Shown piece after piece: positions 4,796 through 7,093 of a stretch of 7,093 bases of DNA. Origin of the DNA: Bacillota bacterium (GTDB lineage: Bacteria > Bacillota > Dethiobacteria > DTU022); assembly GCA_012727685.1 (NCBI GenBank), contig JAAYGO010000149.1:1-7093 (forward strand), given 5' to 3'. How positions within the stretch are numbered: position 1 is the first letter of the stretch; every line of letters begins with the position of its first letter. The notes beneath the pieces are model-generated. The model did not search any database. It was not told the origin of the DNA and worked only from the letters and a program-made list of their open reading frames with translations. The translations under genes were made by a program, and so were the position numbers.

Positions 4796-5809
4796 ATGGC
4801 CGTGGTGGCACAGAAGGTCCGGAAAAAATATGCCACTTTCCTGAAAGTATTGATTTCAGCGGGGTTGCTGGCTTGGCTGGTCCGGAGCATAGAATGGCAG
4901 CATGTGGCGGATTTGCTGGCCGGGGCGAAAATCCCGTGGCTGGCGGCCGCTTTGGGCTGGATTGTGGTTTCGGTAGCCGTCAGCGCTTACAAATGGCAGC
5001 TCCTCAACCGGGCCGCCGGCCTGGCCACACCTTACCGGGTTCTATGGCAGAGCTACTGGGCCTGCCTGTTTTTTAATAATTTCCTCCCTTCCAGCATCGG
5101 CGGCGATGCCGTGAGGATCTACTGGACGGGTAAGTATGTAGGGGATATGGCCGGGGCCGCCGCCACGGTGGTGGCGGAAAGGATCCTGGCCACGGCCGGG
5201 TTGTCTCTTCTGGCTTTACTGGCCTGGCCTTTCAGCAGGCTGGATGTACCGTATCTGGTGATGTTTTTTGCCGTCTTGGCCCTATTCAGCCTTGCCCTTC
5301 TACTTCTAATACTTTATCCCAAACTGCTGGAGAGCTTACAGCGGTTCTTGCACCGTTTCCCTGGCGCGGCCCGGTTTCTGGAAAGTTTCAGTGCTCACGG
5401 CCTGCGCTTGAGGCGCCGGTCGGACCTGCTGCTGGCGGCGCTGGGAGGGTCCGTCGTCTTTCAAGGCTGTGTCGTGATGGTGAACTACTGCTTGTTTCGC
5501 GCCCTGGATATCCCCGGGGTGACTTTACTGGAAGCTTGTGTCCTGATCCCGGCCACTTCCGTGGCGGCCATGATCCCCTTGGGGATCAACGGGTACGGCA
5601 CCCGGGAGGGAGCCTATGTGGCCCTTTTCTCTTCCTTAGGAGTGTCCCGGGCCGGGGCCCTCACCGTTTCCGTTTTGTTTGCGGTGCTGGTCAGCCTGAC
5701 CAGTTTGTGGGGCGGGTGGATCTGGTTGAGAAAAGGACAGGAGAAGGAATGGGAAGATGAAAGAATTGATGGAGGAGAAAGCGGCCGGCTGGTTTACAAA
5801 AGGATATAA
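4796..5809 (+). CDS. Flippase-like membrane protein (lysylphosphatidylglycerol synthase TM-region family)
   Basis: A 337-residue polytopic inner-membrane protein with the length and motifs of the stand-alone MprF/AglD-type flippase domain (LPG_synthase_TM). Hydrophobic segments lie near 14-30, 47-65, 84-97, 130-147, 151-174, 210-232, 243-262 and 288-311. Family signatures are NNFLPSSIGGDAVR (94-107), VAER (126-129) and PLGINGYGTREG (261-272). Relatives move or modify lipid-linked groups across the membrane. The MprF synthase domain that charges lipids with lysine is absent, so aminoacyl-lipid synthesis is not implied. It heads an operon: its last 53 bases overlap the next gene in another frame, and two glycosyltransferase-type genes follow, suggesting a glycosylated lipid substrate. 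Its C-terminal tail (about 314-337) is charged and lies beyond the last membrane segment. Confidence 0.85.
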   Translation: MAVVAQKVRKKYATFLKVLISAGLLAWLVRSIEWQHVADLLAGAKIPWLAAALGWIVVSVAVSAYKWQLLNRAAGLATPYRVLWQSYWACLFFNNFLPSSIGGDAVRIYWTGKYVGDMAGAAATVVAERILATAGLSLLALLAWPFSRLDVPYLVMFFAVLALFSLALLLLILYPKLLESLQRFLHRFPGAARFLESFSAHGLRLRRRSDLLLAALGGSVVFQGCVVMVNYCLFRALDIPGVTLLEACVLIPATSVAAMIPLGINGYGTREGAYVALFSSLGVSRAGALTVSVLFAVLVSLTSLWGGWIWLRKGQEKEWEDERIDGGESGRLVYKRI

Positions 5810-6176
5810 CTGCTGCCAAAGCATCCTGCTGGCCGCCCGTGAGACTTATGCGTTGGAAATGAATCCTGATTTCTTGATAGAAATCGGCCGTTTCTTCCGG
5901 GAAGGCATGGCCAGCGGTTGCACCTGCGGGGCCCTGGTAGGGGCGGAAATGGCTTTAGGGCTGGTTAACAAGGAGCAGGGACTGAACCTGCCGCCCGAGA
6001 CAGCCGGAGCGCTGCACGACCGCTTTGTTAAGGCCTTTGGCTCTTCCTGCTGCCGCGTGCTGCGGAAAAAGCAAGGAGTGATAGGCAAGATGACCAAACA
6101 AGGGTGCAAGAAGATCACCGCAGGCACCGCCGGGCTTTTGTATGAACTCATAGAAGAAATCCGTTCTTCCAATTGA
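5757..6176 (+). CDS. C_GCAxxG_C_C family putative redox-active protein
   Basis: A 139-residue soluble protein matching a family of about 140 residues defined by conserved cysteines and a CGAxxG motif (TIGR01909 type). Seen here: GYNCCQS (16-22, Cys19 and Cys20), GCTCGALVGA (54-63, Cys55 and Cys57, motif CGALVG at 57-62), GSSCCRVL (95-102, Cys98 and Cys99) and GCKK (116-119, Cys117). The family is predicted to be redox-active or to bind a metal or cofactor and often sits beside transporter genes; no reaction is established. Here it starts within the last 53 bases of the flippase-like gene and precedes a glycosyltransferase gene by 13 bases, so it is probably translationally coupled. ATG 5757 has a purine-rich GGAATGGGAAG upstream; ATG 5769 is a possible later start. 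Confidence 0.9.
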   Translation: MKELMEEKAAGWFTKGYNCCQSILLAARETYALEMNPDFLIEIGRFFREGMASGCTCGALVGAEMALGLVNKEQGLNLPPETAGALHDRFVKAFGSSCCRVLRKKQGVIGKMTKQGCKKITAGTAGLLYELIEEIRSSN

Positions 6177-6189
6177 AGGGACGAGGGGG

Positions 6190-6915
6190 ATGCCGTGCAT
6201 GCAGCCGGGTAAGCCGGAGAAAATCTCGGTGCTGATCCCAACATATAACGAGGAAAAAAATATCGGAAGGTTGTTGGAGACTCTGGTTCACCAGCCGGAG
6301 ACGGAAATCATCATCTGCGACGGGGGAAGCCGCGACCGGACGGAGGAGATCTGCGCTGCCTACCCAGTTAAGTTTATCCGGAGCCCCAAAGGCCGGGGAC
6401 GCCAGTTAAACGCAGGGGCGAAGCTGGCCACGGGCGAGATTCTCTTTTTTCTCCATGCCGATTCCCAGGTGGACCCTAATGTTTTCGACCAGATCCGCCA
6501 GGCGGTTATGGATGGGCACTGGTGGGGTTGCTGCACCCTTCACTTTGACGACCGCTCCCTCTTTTTCCGGGCGGTGGCTTTCGGTTCCCGGTTGAGGGCC
6601 AGGGTTTTCAGCCTTTGTTTCGGCGACCAGGGCATCTTTTGCCACCGGCGGTTTTTCTGGGAAGAGGGCGGTTTTCCCGCCATTCCCTTGATGGAGGACC
6701 TGGCCTTGTCGCACAAGCTTCGCCGCAAAATGAGGGCCAGAGTCCTGCCTGCTTCCATTATCACCAGCGCCAGGCGCTTTAAAGAGGGTGGGTGTTTCAG
6801 GACCTTGTTCTTAATGCAAAAGCTGAAGCTTCTCTATTACCTGGGAGTGTCGCCGGAGCGTTTGGCTGTCATGTATCAAGGACGAAGGAAGAAGCCGCTA
6901 TGGAACCGGCCGTAA
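6190..6915 (+). CDS. Family-2 glycosyltransferase of the TIGR04283 type (rSAM/selenodomain-associated transferase 2)
   Basis: A 241-residue cytoplasmic or membrane-associated GT-A fold glycosyltransferase. Motifs in order: ISVLIPTYNEE (12-22), CDGGSRDRT (43-51) for nucleotide binding, SPKGRGRQLNAGA (65-77), which is diagnostic of this subfamily, FFLHADS (86-92) with the metal-site Asp91, GDQG (145-148), MEDL (168-171) in the acceptor/catalytic region, and SARRFKEGG (193-201) near the end. Family members are called transferase 2 and occur with a transferase 1 partner; in some bacteria the pair is linked by context to arsenosugar synthesis. The partner gene starts at 6900, overlapping by 16 bases. 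The sugar donor and acceptor are unknown. A start at ATG 6199 is also possible, nine bases after GAGGGGG. Confidence 0.9.
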   Translation: MPCMQPGKPEKISVLIPTYNEEKNIGRLLETLVHQPETEIIICDGGSRDRTEEICAAYPVKFIRSPKGRGRQLNAGAKLATGEILFFLHADSQVDPNVFDQIRQAVMDGHWWGCCTLHFDDRSLFFRAVAFGSRLRARVFSLCFGDQGIFCHRRFFWEEGGFPAIPLMEDLALSHKLRRKMRARVLPASIITSARRFKEGGCFRTLFLMQKLKLLYYLGVSPERLAVMYQGRRKKPLWNRP

Positions 6916-7093
6916 TCATCATGAGTAAAGCCCCCTTCCCGGGAAAAACCAAAACCCGGCTGATGGATAAGCTCACCGGGGAAGAATGCGCCGCCTTTCA
7001 CCGGGCCTGCTTGCAGGATATCCTGGCGGAAGTAACCCAGTTAGGTGCAGGCTGTTACCTGTACTACACCGGCGGCACGCCGGCAGATTTCCC
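6900..7093 (+). CDS. TIGR04282/DUF2064 transferase (rSAM/selenodomain-associated transferase 1), N-terminal part
   Basis: The first 64 codons of a gene that runs off the right edge. ATG 6900 is preceded by a GAAGGAAG ribosome site and overlaps the upstream glycosyltransferase stop by 16 bases. The N-terminus reads AVIIMSKAPFPGKTKTRL (4-21), the nucleotide-binding loop of the DUF2064 group, which is related to the GT-A nucleotidyl/glycosyl transferases. It is followed by LTGEECAAFHRACLQDIL (25-42), also typical. This family is the regular partner of the TIGR04283 glycosyltransferase just upstream. The C-terminal two thirds is not visible, so completeness cannot be judged. Confidence 0.88.
   Translation, partial: MEPAVIIMSKAPFPGKTKTRLMDKLTGEECAAFHRACLQDILAEVTQLGAGCYLYYTGGTPADF

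Noticed and set aside
1..7093. CRISPR array, tRNA or rRNA genes, phage genes or toxin-antitoxin pair
   Set aside because: No regularly spaced repeats, conserved RNA signatures or matching small gene pairs were seen on either strand.

Overview
The window looks like part of a chromosome from a thermophilic, spore-former-lineage Firmicute (Clostridia/Moorellia type). The evidence is the strong GG-rich Shine-Dalgarno sites, moderately GC-rich coding sequence, a clostridial-style rhodanese lipoprotein and a branched-chain polyamine synthase, an enzyme known mainly from thermophilic archaea and bacteria. This is inference from gene content; no rRNA or species marker is present.

Left part (1-1223): the right-hand portion of an IS21-family insertion sequence. 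It comprises the tail of the transposase gene istA, a complete istB joined to it by an ATGA overlap, and a right end carrying three spaced GTGGATCA repeats that finishes in CA at about 1108. The IS is directly abutted by a 30-codon in-frame gene tail (1109-1201) whose stop codon lies in a strong hairpin terminator. The simplest reading is that the IS interrupted a gene whose 5' part lies left of the window. Positions 1224-1357 contain no gene but look like a second, degraded IS end.

Middle part (1358-4630): a minus-strand membrane protein (bacterial PH-like domain plus DUF1648) with a palindrome over its probable promoter. It is divergent from a plus-strand gene for N4-bis(aminopropyl)spermidine synthase (BpsA). 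A separate lipoprotein with a rhodanese domain follows, closed by a 15-bp-stem terminator.

Right part (4650-7093): a probable operon. Its promoter has a consensus-like -35 and -10 separated by 20 bp with a dyad filling the spacer, an arrangement typical of MerR-family activated promoters. Four genes follow, overlapping or nearly so: an MprF/LPG-synthase-type flippase-like membrane protein, a C_GCAxxG_C_C putative redox protein, a family-2 glycosyltransferase of the TIGR04283 type, and the start of its usual partner, a TIGR04282/DUF2064 transferase cut off by the window end. Together they suggest synthesis and membrane handling of a sugar-modified lipid or related small molecule, possibly tied to metal(loid) or selenium chemistry. 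That pathway is a hypothesis, and it is the part most likely to hold undescribed biology.
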